Assembly: GCA_963805455.1 (NCBI GenBank)
Contig: CAWDUJ010000009.1
Coordinates: 233,178-297,177 of the forward strand
Origin: VRUE01 sp963805455
GTDB lineage: Bacteria; Actinomycetota; Thermoleophilia; Solirubrobacterales; 70-9
Direction: 5' to 3'
DNA: 64,000 bases
Each line of letters begins with the position of its first letter. Position 1 is the stretch's first letter. The translations under genes and the position numbers were made by a program. Under the pieces are notes generated by a model. It saw only the letters and a program-made list of their open reading frames with translations, did not search any database and was not told the origin of the DNA. Below are positions 39,815 through 48,015 of the stretch, in pieces.

Positions 39815-40717
39815 TCAGCCGCGCTGCTTGCGCTTCTTCGGCGGGGTGCCCTCGCTCGGTTCGGGAGAGGTCAGATCGTGACCCTCACCTCGCTCGGGCG
39901 AATCATCCGACATGTCCTTCGCTTCGCGTCCGGGTATGTCGGGGTCCCCTCCGACCCCCATCTGCTCGGCGGCCCTCTCTCCCGGGCTCGGCCAGGGCTC
40001 GGCTTCGCCCGACCGCCAGGCCGGTGGACGGCCTCCGGGGACCCAGCCCAGGAAGAGGAGGCCGAGATAGATGAACCAGAGCAGGGCGAACTGGAAGAAG
40101 AGAAACGAGACGATCCCGAGCGCGACACCGAGCGAGCCCCAGAAGCGGGTCAGCAGGCCGGTGCGCATCGCCCACATCGCGGTGTAGGCGAAGCCGATCA
40201 CGAGGCCGATCTGGCCGCCGATCCCGAAGCCGACCGCAAGGCCGTGCAGAGAGGACCCGGTGATCGTGTCCGTCGCCTTTTCGTTGGCGAAGTCGCCTCC
40301 CAGCTCCCTGCCTTCCTTGACCAGTTCCGGGACCACGTTGGTGACGAATTCGCCGGCGGCGTCGACCGTCGTCACCGCGATCAGGACAGCGGCGACGGCG
40401 AGGAACAGGGGGCCGGCGACGACCACCCCGACCAGCTGACCGCGGACCCTGTCGCTGCGGTTCCGGGCCGCCGTGAAGAGGACGTAGAGGGGCAGCGCGA
40501 GGAGGGCCACGCCGATCCCCTGAAGGATGCCGGATAGGATCTGCGAGCCGGAGTGGGCGTCGACATTGCGCAGGAGCTCCGAGTCGCCGCCGCCGCCGCC
40601 GACTTTCGAGGCGACGACTATCGAGGCGATCACGAAGAGGATCGCGGCGAGGGCAGCGATCCCGGCGGGTCGAGACCAACGCTCCTCCCAGGCGAGGACC
40701 TCGTCCTTGGATCGCAA
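39815..40717 (-). CDS. Multi-TM membrane protein with acidic tail, unknown
   Basis: 300 residues from TTG 40717, two bases after the CBS gene stop region, so coupled to it. TM segments: PAGIAALAAILFVIASIVVA, LQGIGVALLALPLYVLFTAA, VVVAGPLFLAVAAVLIAVTT, IGGQIGLVIGFAYTAMWAMR and ALGIVSFLFFQFALLWFIYL. The last 85 residues are hydrophilic (GGRPPAWRSGEAEPWPSPGE, ending KKRKQRG). A DUF4386-like arrangement is possible but not certain. The charged tail may bind proteins. Confidence 0.75.
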   Translation of the reverse strand: MRSKDEVLAWEERWSRPAGIAALAAILFVIASIVVASKVGGGGGDSELLRNVDAHSGSQILSGILQGIGVALLALPLYVLFTAARNRSDRVRGQLVGVVVAGPLFLAVAAVLIAVTTVDAAGEFVTNVVPELVKEGRELGGDFANEKATDTITGSSLHGLAVGFGIGGQIGLVIGFAYTAMWAMRTGLLTRFWGSLGVALGIVSFLFFQFALLWFIYLGLLFLGWVPGGRPPAWRSGEAEPWPSPGERAAEQMGVGGDPDIPGREAKDMSDDSPERGEGHDLTSPEPSEGTPPKKRKQRG

Positions 40718-40718
40718 G

Positions 40719-41165
40719 CTAGCCCCGCTCGCGGAAGTAGAACTGGGGCAGCGCGCCCTCGATCACCTCGGCGGTCATCCGCTGGGCGACCTCGAGATTC
40801 CCGGTCCGCACCGCGATGTCGTCGAGGGTGACGATGCCGGCGAGACTACCGCCGTCAAGGACCGGCAGCCGCCGCACCCGGTGTTGGACCATCAGCGCCG
40901 CGGCCTCGTCGAGCTCCATCGCCGGCTCGCCGGCGATCAACGGACGCGAGGCATGTTCGCCGACCGCGGACTCGGGATCGGCACCGTCGGCGAAGACCCG
41001 CACCGCCAGGTCGCGATCGGTCACCATCGCCACCGGCGATCCGGCCGAGTCGACGAGCACAACCGATCCGACCCGGTGGTCACGCATCTGGCGGGCGACG
41101 GAGACGGTGCTCGCCTCCGGCGTCGCGGTCACGACCCCGGTCGTCATGATCTCGCTCAACTGCAT
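40719..41165 (-). CDS. Two-CBS-domain regulatory protein
   Basis: 148 residues from ATG 41165. Two CBS motifs: IMTTGVVTATPEASTVSVAR with RVGSVVLVDSAGSPVAMVTD, and HASRPLIAGEPAMELDEAAA with HRVRRLPVLDGGSLAGIVTL. Stand-alone CBS pairs sense AMP, ATP or S-adenosylmethionine and regulate a partner; the membrane protein encoded downstream is the obvious candidate. Leaderless: TAGCGT stands 7 bases before the ATG. Confidence 0.93.
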   Translation of the reverse strand: MQLSEIMTTGVVTATPEASTVSVARQMRDHRVGSVVLVDSAGSPVAMVTDRDLAVRVFADGADPESAVGEHASRPLIAGEPAMELDEAAALMVQHRVRRLPVLDGGSLAGIVTLDDIAVRTGNLEVAQRMTAEVIEGALPQFYFRERG

Positions 41166-41171
41166 GATGCG

Positions 41172-41178
41172 TACGCTA
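41172..41178. promoter_or_regulatory. Symmetric bidirectional -10 (TACGCTA)
   Basis: The heptamer reads TACGCT on the plus strand (6 bases before GTG 41184) and TAGCGT on the minus strand (7 bases before ATG 41165). One sequence could open in both directions. Confidence 0.45.
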
Positions 41179-41183
41179 CACGC

Positions 41184-41247
41184 GTGAGTGCGGAGTGACC
41201 GAGCGTCCATACCTGATTCCCCGCGAGGGAACGAAGCGCGAGCATTC
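41184..41247 (+). repeat. Decayed micro-ORF element fused in frame to next gene
   Basis: Alignable with the other copies: GTGAGTGCGGAG, then CATACCTGATTCCCCGCGAG, then GAAGCGCGAGC. The first frame stops after four codons (MSAE). From GTG 41188 another frame reads SDRASIPDSPRGNEARAF straight into the downstream ATG 41248. A hairpin TTCCC (41217-41221), loop CGCGA, GGGAA (41227-41231) occupies the usual place with different stem bases. Confidence 0.5.
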
Positions 41248-41880
41248 ATGAACCGGGAGGCGCGGCGAACGCCGGTCGTCCCGCTCGAGGCGGGTGCCAG
41301 TCCCGAAAACCCGCCCTGCCCCGCCTGCGGCGAGCCGCTATTCGGCTGGATCGACGAGCGGCCGGGCCTGATCGGCCCGGTCAGCCGCTGTGAGAGCTGC
41401 GGCCTCGGTGTCGTCGCCGCCCCCGGCGAGCCGGCGGAGGCCCTGCGCGAGCTCGACCGGCTGGAGTCCGAAAGCCGGCTGACGATCGCCAACCGAGGTG
41501 GCTACGCGGCCTCGATCGGCGGCGCCGGGTGGGCGGGGCTCGAACACGGTGCCCGCTACCTGTTCACGGTCGAGGCTGTGCGCCGGCTCGTCGCCCGCCG
41601 CGACCAGGTCGTCAAGAGCGCCCGTTGGGCGCCGGGCGCCGGGATCGTGTTGATGTGGCAGACGGTGCTGAACGGCTTCACCTTCGGCCGCAACGTCGCG
41701 CTCGGGGCCCTCGGGCGGTCAGCCGCCGTCCCGGCCGAGCAACCCTGGCAGCGCCGGCTCGACGGAGCGATCTGCGTCATCGTCGCGATCCCGGCGCTGA
41801 TCGCCGCGGTGCCAATCGAGCTGATCGCAGCGGCGCTGCGTCGTGGTGGGGTGATCAGGTTGGATTTCGAGCTTCTCTAG
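41248..41880 (+). CDS. Zinc-ribbon protein with C-terminal TM segment, unknown
   Basis: 210 residues from ATG 41248; a GTG at 41188 would add 20 residues from the decayed element. A rubredoxin-like zinc ribbon comes first (PPCPACGEPLFGW and SRCESCGLGV). A middle region RGGYAASIGGAGWAGLEHGA and RRLVARRDQVVKSARWAPGA is followed by one clear membrane helix (AICVIVAIPALIAAVPIELI). WQTVLNGFTFGRNVALG lies before it. No enzyme family is recognised. Divergent from the CBS gene. The end overlaps the convergent nitroreductase-like gene by 26 bp. Confidence 0.75.
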   Translation: MNREARRTPVVPLEAGASPENPPCPACGEPLFGWIDERPGLIGPVSRCESCGLGVVAAPGEPAEALRELDRLESESRLTIANRGGYAASIGGAGWAGLEHGARYLFTVEAVRRLVARRDQVVKSARWAPGAGIVLMWQTVLNGFTFGRNVALGALGRSAAVPAEQPWQRRLDGAICVIVAIPALIAAVPIELIAAALRRGGVIRLDFELL

Positions 41881-42370
41881 CGCCCGACCCTGAGCCAATC
41901 CAGGACGGTCGAAAGGCGACCGCGCGTGTCCGTCCGGCGAGGCGTGCGATCTCGGCGGGATCGAGGAAGGAGGCGCCGAATGCCCTTCCGAGCCCCCTGG
42001 CGGCCAGCGGATGCTCGTTCACGTAGGCACGGAAAAGCTCGGCCCTCTGTGTCTCGTCCAAGAATCGCTGCCCAGGATGCGGCCACCGGTGGCGACCGAG
42101 GACCACCTCGTCGGCAGGAGCCGCCTCGAGGTTGCGGTACCACTCAGCGCCCGGACCCCAGGCAGCGATGACCGCGGCTTCCGGCACCCCTGGATCGAAC
42201 CGGACGACCTCGACCACGGTGTGGTGAGCCTCACCGGACCTGCGACCGCGATGGGAGATGCACAGAAACCGCTTTCCCAGCAGCCAGCCCAGCCGCACCC
42301 GGTACAGCCAGCTCGGAACACGCAGGGCCGCACGCAGTACCCGGCCGGGAGGACGGTCGAGGAGGCCCAC
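41855..42370 (-). CDS. Deazaflavin-dependent nitroreductase-like protein (second copy)
   Basis: About 171 residues from GTG 42370. DDN-like features are FLCISHRGRRSGEAHHTVVE, VIAAWGPGAEWYRNLEAAPA and DEVVLGRHRWPHPGQRFLD, with a C-terminal SFLDPAEIARLAGRTRAVAF. Compared with the copy at 20917 it has a longer N-terminal helix (RAALRVPSWLYRVRLGWL) that could touch the membrane. It probably uses F420 or another deazaflavin. The start follows the stop of the 88-residue gene upstream by 10 bases, so the two form one unit. Confidence 0.83.
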   Translation of the reverse strand: MGLLDRPPGRVLRAALRVPSWLYRVRLGWLLGKRFLCISHRGRRSGEAHHTVVEVVRFDPGVPEAAVIAAWGPGAEWYRNLEAAPADEVVLGRHRWPHPGQRFLDETQRAELFRAYVNEHPLAARGLGRAFGASFLDPAEIARLAGRTRAVAFRPSWIGSGSGAREARNPT

Positions 42371-42380
42371 CGGCCGGTCT

Positions 42381-42647
42381 CTAGGCGAGACCTTCCCTGG
42401 CCTCACGGACCAGGGTGACGGCCTCGGGGAAGAGGCTCCGAATCGCGTCGCGGACCTGCATCGCCTGCTCGTCGGGGGTGCCGGTCAGCTCCAGCCTCTC
42501 GATCGAGGCGACGGTCATATCGACTGCGAGCTTGATCGCGTTGTCGGCCCAGGCGACCCGCTGCGAGGACTGCATCTGCTCGGAGAGCTCCTCCATGCGG
42601 GCGCGGAACTCCTCCGGATCGCCGAAAAGGTTGAAGCCGCCCTCCAT
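42381..42647 (-). CDS. Small helical protein, unknown
   Basis: 88 residues from ATG 42647. Helical and acidic: EGGFNLFGDPEEFRARMEEL, SEQMQSSQRVAWADNAIKLA and a C-terminal RSLFPEAVTLVREAREGLA. No family recognised. TACATT (42660-42655) stands 7 bases before the ATG. It is co-directional with the deazaflavin enzyme. Divergent from the pilin-like gene. Confidence 0.65.
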   Translation of the reverse strand: MEGGFNLFGDPEEFRARMEELSEQMQSSQRVAWADNAIKLAVDMTVASIERLELTGTPDEQAMQVRDAIRSLFPEAVTLVREAREGLA

Positions 42648-42654
42648 CTCCCCA

Positions 42655-42660
42655 AATGTA
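42655..42660 (-). promoter_or_regulatory. -10 TACATT for 88-residue gene
   Basis: Minus-strand TACATT, 7 bases before ATG 42647. GGGGAG in the gap could also act as an SD on a longer transcript. Confidence 0.4.
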
Positions 42661-42727
42661 AGCAGAGAGGGACAATCGCGGCCGACTCCGGTCGGCCTTG
42701 GCGCGCCACCCGCGTGCCGGCCGGCCC

Positions 42728-42733
42728 TACCGT
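42728..42733 (+). promoter_or_regulatory. -10 TACCGT for pilin-like gene
   Basis: TACCGT ends six bases before ATG 42740; leaderless layout. Confidence 0.45.
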
Positions 42734-42739
42734 CGTCCG

Positions 42740-43378
42740 ATGTCCGGCGATTCGGAGCGGGGCTCGGCGAGCGTCGAGCAGGCGGCGCTGGCGGCGCTGA
42801 TCGCCCTGCTCCTGGTGGCGGCGATCGCGGCCGTCGCCGCCGATGGCGAAATCGATGGAGGCCGCGACGTTGCCGGCGCGATCGGCAGGCGGATCGCCTG
42901 CGCGCCCCACCTACCCGACGCCTGCCATCACCATCCGCTGGTCCCAGCCTACGGATGGCCGCTCGCCCGCCTCGCCCGCGCGCTTGCACCCGCGCCCTCC
43001 GCCCGCACCGGCCCGGCCGGCCTGCCACTCGTCCCGGTCGACTTCCGCCGCTGCCGCAGCGAAAGCTGCGCCTTGCCGAGCAGCCGAAGAGGGCGGCCGA
43101 CGGCCTTCACCGCGATCCGCGACGAGCGCCATTCGCTCGGCTGGGTCGAGCTGACCTACTGGATGTACAGGCCGACGATCGGGTGGGAACGGGTCGTCCG
43201 CCGCGCGACGCAGGCCGAAGTCGAGGCCGCCTCGGGCACCGAGGTTCTGCTCAAGGACGACCCGATGCTGGTCCCGCTCGAGACCCTGCCGGGACGCGAC
43301 CAGTACGAGTTTCCCGCGAACGAGCAGCCACCGTGGCAGTGGAACCTCCAGAGCCGCTATCCGGGCTGGTCGAGCTGA
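42740..43378 (+). CDS. Protein with class III (type IV pilin-like) signal, unknown
   Basis: 212 residues. The N-terminus SERGSASVEQAALAALIALL is a prepilin-type signal: a basic start, a cleavage glycine, Glu at +5 of the mature protein and a continuous hydrophobic helix, as in Flp/TadE-like pseudopilins. The mature part has cysteine pairs (RIACAPHLPDACHHHPLVPA and RRCRSESCALPSS), then an EVLLKDDPMLVPLETLPGR region. No prepilin peptidase, ATPase or other tad gene is nearby. Function unknown; probably a minor surface subunit or an adapted secreted protein. Confidence 0.7.
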   Translation: MSGDSERGSASVEQAALAALIALLLVAAIAAVAADGEIDGGRDVAGAIGRRIACAPHLPDACHHHPLVPAYGWPLARLARALAPAPSARTGPAGLPLVPVDFRRCRSESCALPSSRRGRPTAFTAIRDERHSLGWVELTYWMYRPTIGWERVVRRATQAEVEAASGTEVLLKDDPMLVPLETLPGRDQYEFPANEQPPWQWNLQSRYPGWSS

Positions 43379-43385
43379 CCCGCGC

Positions 43386-44402
43386 TCAGGCCCCGGGGCT
43401 GACCGCTGAGGGACCGCTCTCGCCGCCCTTCTCGCCGCTTTCATCGGCTTCGTCGTCTTCGGCCTGTTTGATCAGGCCGCGCCAGTCGGTGGTGCGGAAG
43501 ACGAGCACCATCACCGCGAACCCGAGGACGACCGACCAGGCGGCCATCGCGATCTGGGTCCCGACCGAGAAGGAGAGGACCACCGCCCGTGAGGGCCCGG
43601 TCAGGGTCGCGATCAGGAGCGCCTGCTGGGCGCCGGCGCCGCCGGGCGTGAAGGGGACGATGTTGGCGATCGCCTGCACGCTCATCACCAGCAGCACATT
43701 GCCGACGGAGCCGCCGATTCCGAAGGCCTCGAGGAAGAACCAGAAGGCGGCGAAGCGGCAGATCCAGCCAACGCCCTGCCAGGCGGCGACCTCGCGCAGG
43801 TAGCGGCTCGGCGTTCGCAGGATCACGACCCCCTGTTTGACCCGATCCCAGAACTTCCGAACCCGGTGTGCGAGGACGTAGATCACGATCACGATCGCGA
43901 GCAGGGTCACCCCGACGGTGATCCCGAACAACCTCGGGTTTTCGGCCCAGAAGGAGAGCTCGAAGGCGGGCAGGTCGGGGAGTCTCGGCGGCTGGGGAAG
44001 CAGGCCCTGGGTGATCGCGTAGACCAGGACCAGCACTCCGATCGTCGTGTCGAAGACGCTCTGGACGAGGAAGGAGGAGGTGACGGCGGGGTAGGAGGAG
44101 TGCGGTATCTGGCGTTTGACGAGAAAGACCTTGGTCACGTCGCCCGCGTGGGCCGGAAGGATCGCGTTGATCCCGGCGCCGGCCAGGTAGGCGGCGCTCA
44201 GCAGCATGTAGGAGATCTCGGTCCCGGGATAGGCGGCGCGGAGGACGTTGCGCCAGGCCCATGCTCGGGCGAGCTGCATCGCGAGGAGAAACAGGAGCGC
44301 CAGCCCGAAGGCGCTCCAGTCGATTGCCGAGAGGTTCTGGAAGAAGGCTTCGGTGCCCCTCCCGAACGCTTCCAGGCTCGAGTGAAAGTCCGCGGCGATC
44401 AT
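43386..44402 (-). CDS. Flippase-like integral membrane protein (UPF0104 / LPG-synthase TM family)
   Basis: 338 residues, about eight TM helices. Family sequences are LAMQLARAWAWRNVLRAAYP, LLSAAYLAGAGINAILPAHA with GDVTKVFLVKR, and IANIVPFTPGGAGAQQALLI. This is the membrane domain related to lysylphosphatidylglycerol synthetase and glycosyltransferase-linked flippases; the aminoacyltransferase half is absent. It probably moves or modifies a lipid-linked compound. The C-terminus is acidic (EDDEADESGEKGGESG). Divergent from the sulfotransferase, 61 bp between starts. Confidence 0.88.
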   Translation of the reverse strand: MIAADFHSSLEAFGRGTEAFFQNLSAIDWSAFGLALLFLLAMQLARAWAWRNVLRAAYPGTEISYMLLSAAYLAGAGINAILPAHAGDVTKVFLVKRQIPHSSYPAVTSSFLVQSVFDTTIGVLVLVYAITQGLLPQPPRLPDLPAFELSFWAENPRLFGITVGVTLLAIVIVIYVLAHRVRKFWDRVKQGVVILRTPSRYLREVAAWQGVGWICRFAAFWFFLEAFGIGGSVGNVLLVMSVQAIANIVPFTPGGAGAQQALLIATLTGPSRAVVLSFSVGTQIAMAAWSVVLGFAVMVLVFRTTDWRGLIKQAEDDEADESGEKGGESGPSAVSPGA

Positions 44403-44463
44403 CGCCAGAACTATGACGCCGCCCCCGCTGTTCTCGCTCCCGGGCGGCTAGACTAGCCCGCTC

Positions 44464-45462
44464 GTGTCAGAGGCCAAGAGCGCCACCGAGACCTCGGCAA
44501 CCCCAGCCGTCACGCCGGATCCGGCCGATGCCGCGATGTGCGCGCGCGCCCGCGAGCGCTATGCCGGCGACCGCCGAAGCGCGCTGCGGCGGCGCCGCAA
44601 ACAGCACGCCGAGCTGCCCAACCTGATCATCATCGGCGGGCTGAAGTGCGGAACGACCAGCATCCATCACTACCTCGGCCTCCACCCTCAGATCCAGATG
44701 TCGAAGCCGAAGGAGCTCAACTTCTTCGTCGAGGAGCTGAATTGGGACCTAGGCCTCGACTGGTACGCGAGCCGCTTCGACAGCCGCAGCCCGGTGCGCG
44801 GCGAGTCCTCTCCCCACTACACCAACCTGCCCCGCTTCGAGGGCGTCGCGGCGAGAATCCACGAGCACTGCCCCGACGCCCGGCTGCTCTACATGGTGCG
44901 CGACCCGATCAAGCGGATCCTCTCGCACTGGGTCCACGCGACCGGGGCCGGGTACGAGACCGGCGACATGGTCGAGGTCCTCAGCCGCGAGGACACCTCA
45001 TACATGAATCGCTCCAAGTACTGGATGCAGCTCCAGCCCTACATCGAGCTGTTCGACCGCTCCCAGATCGAGATCATCACTCAGGAGGAGCTGCAGACCG
45101 AACGCGAGGAGACGATGCGCAAGGCATTCGGCTTCGCCGGGGTCGACGAGAGCTTCAAGTCAGAGCAGTTCGACCGCGAGTGGGAGAAGTCGAGCGCGAA
45201 GGAGGGCGATAAATACCAGTTCATGGAGAAGCTGATCAAGCTTCCCGGCTTCCGCTCCTTCGACCGCAACTTCGACCGGTTGCCGGAGTCGCTGCGCTGG
45301 CTGGTCGAGAAGGTCGTCCACGATCCGGAGAAGCCGGCGGCGCCGAAGCCCAAGCTTCCCGACGACCTGTTCGAGACGATCCGCGGCCGCTTCGGCTCCG
45401 ACGTCACCGCACTGCAGCAGTTCGCCGGCCGCGAGTTCGCCGGTTGGCACGAGTACTCCTGA
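44464..45462 (+). CDS. Sulfotransferase
   Basis: 332 residues from GTG 44464. The PAPS 5'-phosphosulfate loop is LIIIGGLKCGTTSIHHYLGL, the 3'-phosphate site is ARLLYMVRDPIKRILSHWVH, and a KELNFFVEELNWDLGLDWY segment is typical of the bacterial and heparan-type sulfotransferase family. It transfers sulfate to a carbohydrate or lipid acceptor, probably at the inner membrane face. The neighbouring flippase-like protein suggests joint work on a surface glycolipid. TAGACT is a possible -10 nine bases upstream. Confidence 0.92.
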   Translation: MSEAKSATETSATPAVTPDPADAAMCARARERYAGDRRSALRRRRKQHAELPNLIIIGGLKCGTTSIHHYLGLHPQIQMSKPKELNFFVEELNWDLGLDWYASRFDSRSPVRGESSPHYTNLPRFEGVAARIHEHCPDARLLYMVRDPIKRILSHWVHATGAGYETGDMVEVLSREDTSYMNRSKYWMQLQPYIELFDRSQIEIITQEELQTEREETMRKAFGFAGVDESFKSEQFDREWEKSSAKEGDKYQFMEKLIKLPGFRSFDRNFDRLPESLRWLVEKVVHDPEKPAAPKPKLPDDLFETIRGRFGSDVTALQQFAGREFAGWHEYS

Positions 45463-45547
45463 CCCATAAAGTTTGCGGTGGTCGGCGGCGAGGGGCCTCG
45501 ACCAAATGGGGGGAGTAACCATCACCGTTGGCAGACAGGTTGCCTTC

Positions 45548-48004
45548 ATGGCTCGGCTCGCGACGGCGGCCGCAATCGTCCTGCTCCTCGCCTGCTCCTC
45601 GGCCCAGGCCTTCAGCATCACTGCCGCCAGGGGCGACGATTCGCGTGCCTATTTCGCCACCGACGAGCCCCTGCTCCCAACAGACACCGATAGCTCGGTC
45701 GACATCTATGAGCGCTCGGGAGGTGCGCTGACGCTGGTGACGATCGGTGCCCCGTCCTGCAGTCCCGGCTGTGGCAACGGCGCCTTCGACATCGACGTTG
45801 AAGGTGGACTGCACCTCGTCCCCGACGGGATCGTGTTCTCGACCGGCGAGTCCCTGCTGCCGGCCGACACCGACGGCGCCGTCGACATCTACAGGCGCAC
45901 TGAAGGAGGCCTCGAGCTCGTCAGCGGGGGCGACGGGGAATTCGACGCTGACCTCGACTCGGTCAGCGAGGAAGGCTCGACGATCGTCTTCAGCACAGCG
46001 GAGAAGCTGGCGGCGGCGGACACCGACAGCTCGGTTGACCTCTACGAGCGCACCGGCGCGACGACCCAGCTGGTCTCCCAGGGGGAATCCTTCAACGGCG
46101 CTTTCGATGCGAAATGGGCAGTCACCCCCCCGGACGGGTCGTCGGTCTTCTTCCTCACCCGCGAGCCGATCCTGAGCCAGGACACCGACAGCTCGGTCGA
46201 CCTCTACGAGCGTGGGAGCGGGGAAACGACGCTGATCTCTCGTGGCACCACACCGGCGAACGGGGAATTCGACGTCGGCGACAGGGTGATGACCACCGAC
46301 AACGGCGACCGCGCGGTCTTCTCGACCTCCGAGCCGCTCTTTGAAGCGGACGGAGACGAACAGCCCGACCTCTACATGCGGTTCGGGGGGACGACCACGC
46401 TCGTCTCCGACGGTTCCTACGTTTCCCTCGAAGGCGAATTCCCGGTCGAACTCGACGCCGTCGCCCCCCAGGCCAATCAGGTCATCATGTCGAGCCGACA
46501 GCTCCTCAACGAAGAAGACCGGGACCACACCGGAGCGGACGTCTATGAATGGTTCTATGGAAAGACGATCCTGGTATCGCAGGGCCCGTTCGAGCCCTTC
46601 TTCCCACCTCCCACCGCCGCCGAATTCCTCCGCTATTCGCCGGGGGGCTACGGCACCGTCTTCGTCAAGACCTCCGAGCGGCTGACGCCCGAGGACGGCG
46701 ACAGCTCGCCGGACATCTACGAACGCCGGCTCGAAGACCCGAAGCTGCCGAGACCGTTCGAGCAGGTGGTGGGTTCGACCAAGCTCGTCACCCAGGGCCC
46801 GAAGGCCGTCGACGTCGCACTCGACTCGACGCTCCGGCAGATCAGCCCCGACGGCTCACGGGTCTTCTTCACGACGGCCGAGCGCCTGGTCGACGGGGAC
46901 ACCGATAGCTCCGTCGACCTCTACGAACGCTCACATGCTTCCGTCACAAAGCTCGTCTCGACGGGCGAGGTCAACGGCAACGGGCCTTTCGCCGCGACGG
47001 CTCTGGGGGACGGGACCAGGCCGATGTTCGTCACCTCTGAGCAATTGGTCCCCGGCGACGAGGACAGCGCTCCCGATCTCTACGAGCGGGTCGGTCAGCA
47101 GACTCGGCTGATCTCGACCGCGAAGCCGGACCCCACCGCGCCCACGATCACCGCCACCGACCCGCCATCCCCCTCGAACGTCAACGACCCCTCGTTGCGC
47201 GGAACGGCCGACCCCGGCTCGACGGTCGAGATCTTCGGCAACGGCGCCTGTGGAGGAGGCGCGATCGGGTCAGGCGCAAGCGTCGAATTCGCCGCCGGAG
47301 GATTGAAGGTGACCGTCCCGGTCAAAGACAACGCGACCTCGTCGTTCACCGCACGGGCGGTCAACGACGAGGGCACCGCCGGGCCCTGCTCCGCCCCGTT
47401 CACCTACGTCGAGGACTCCGAACCGGGGTCGATCGTCCTCGCCAGGGTCAACCCCGCCGGCCCCGCAAACCAAAACCTCCCGGTCGTCATAGGGACGGCG
47501 GAACCGGGCGCGACGGTCCGTCTCTACGCCGACGGCGCCTGCGGCGGTGCGGTCGCCGGCACCGGGCGCGGCTCGGAGCTGGCCGGGCCGGGAATCCACG
47601 TCCACGTCGCCGACAACACGACGACCTCGATCTCGGCGGTAGCGATCGATCCGGCGGGCAACAGCTCACCTTGCGCCGCGTCCCTCTCCTACACCGAGGA
47701 CTCCACGGCCCCGAACACGAAGATCATCGCCGGGCCGAGCAAGTCGACCGCCAACCGGTCGCCCGCGTTCAGGCTGCACGCGACGGACAAGAACGATTTC
47801 TTCATCTGCCAGCTGGACAGGCACCCGGTCAGGCGCTGCTCGATCTTCTACAGGCTCGAACGGCTCTCGCTCGGCCGCCACCGGATCAGCATCGCTGCAG
47901 TCGACCCCGCCGGGAACATCGATCCCACCCCGGCGACCCGTTCGTGGAAAGTGGTGAAGGTCAAGCGCCACCGCTCCGCCAGGCGGCATTCGCGGCGCCA
48001 CTAG
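45548..48004 (+). CDS. Secreted repeat protein: TolB-like propeller plus Ig-like domains
   Basis: About 818 residues. The signal peptide MARLATAAAIVLLLACSSAQ marks ATG 45548; LLLAC could also act as a lipobox. Residues about 25-540 carry nine repeats ending in a motif close to DTDSSVDLYER (for example at 45685-45715, 46021-46050, 46174-46206, 46900-46926), with TxxxxVST-like strands between, consistent with a PD40/TolB-type propeller. Two Ig-like repeats follow (SLRGTADPGSTVEIFGNGAC and VVIGTAEPGATVRLYADGAC), then an FN3-like domain and a basic tail (KRHRSARRHSRRH). It probably acts at the cell surface; no enzyme site is seen. Confidence 0.82.
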   Translation: MARLATAAAIVLLLACSSAQAFSITAARGDDSRAYFATDEPLLPTDTDSSVDIYERSGGALTLVTIGAPSCSPGCGNGAFDIDVEGGLHLVPDGIVFSTGESLLPADTDGAVDIYRRTEGGLELVSGGDGEFDADLDSVSEEGSTIVFSTAEKLAAADTDSSVDLYERTGATTQLVSQGESFNGAFDAKWAVTPPDGSSVFFLTREPILSQDTDSSVDLYERGSGETTLISRGTTPANGEFDVGDRVMTTDNGDRAVFSTSEPLFEADGDEQPDLYMRFGGTTTLVSDGSYVSLEGEFPVELDAVAPQANQVIMSSRQLLNEEDRDHTGADVYEWFYGKTILVSQGPFEPFFPPPTAAEFLRYSPGGYGTVFVKTSERLTPEDGDSSPDIYERRLEDPKLPRPFEQVVGSTKLVTQGPKAVDVALDSTLRQISPDGSRVFFTTAERLVDGDTDSSVDLYERSHASVTKLVSTGEVNGNGPFAATALGDGTRPMFVTSEQLVPGDEDSAPDLYERVGQQTRLISTAKPDPTAPTITATDPPSPSNVNDPSLRGTADPGSTVEIFGNGACGGGAIGSGASVEFAAGGLKVTVPVKDNATSSFTARAVNDEGTAGPCSAPFTYVEDSEPGSIVLARVNPAGPANQNLPVVIGTAEPGATVRLYADGACGGAVAGTGRGSELAGPGIHVHVADNTTTSISAVAIDPAGNSSPCAASLSYTEDSTAPNTKIIAGPSKSTANRSPAFRLHATDKNDFFICQLDRHPVRRCSIFYRLERLSLGRHRISIAAVDPAGNIDPTPATRSWKVVKVKRHRSARRHSRRH

Positions 48005-48007
48005 TCT
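48002..48007 (+). promoter_or_regulatory. -10 TAGTCT for RibD-like reductase
   Basis: TAGTCT overlaps the stop codon of the propeller gene and stands 8 bases before GTG 48016. Confidence 0.4.
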
Positions 48008-48015
48008 CTGACCCC

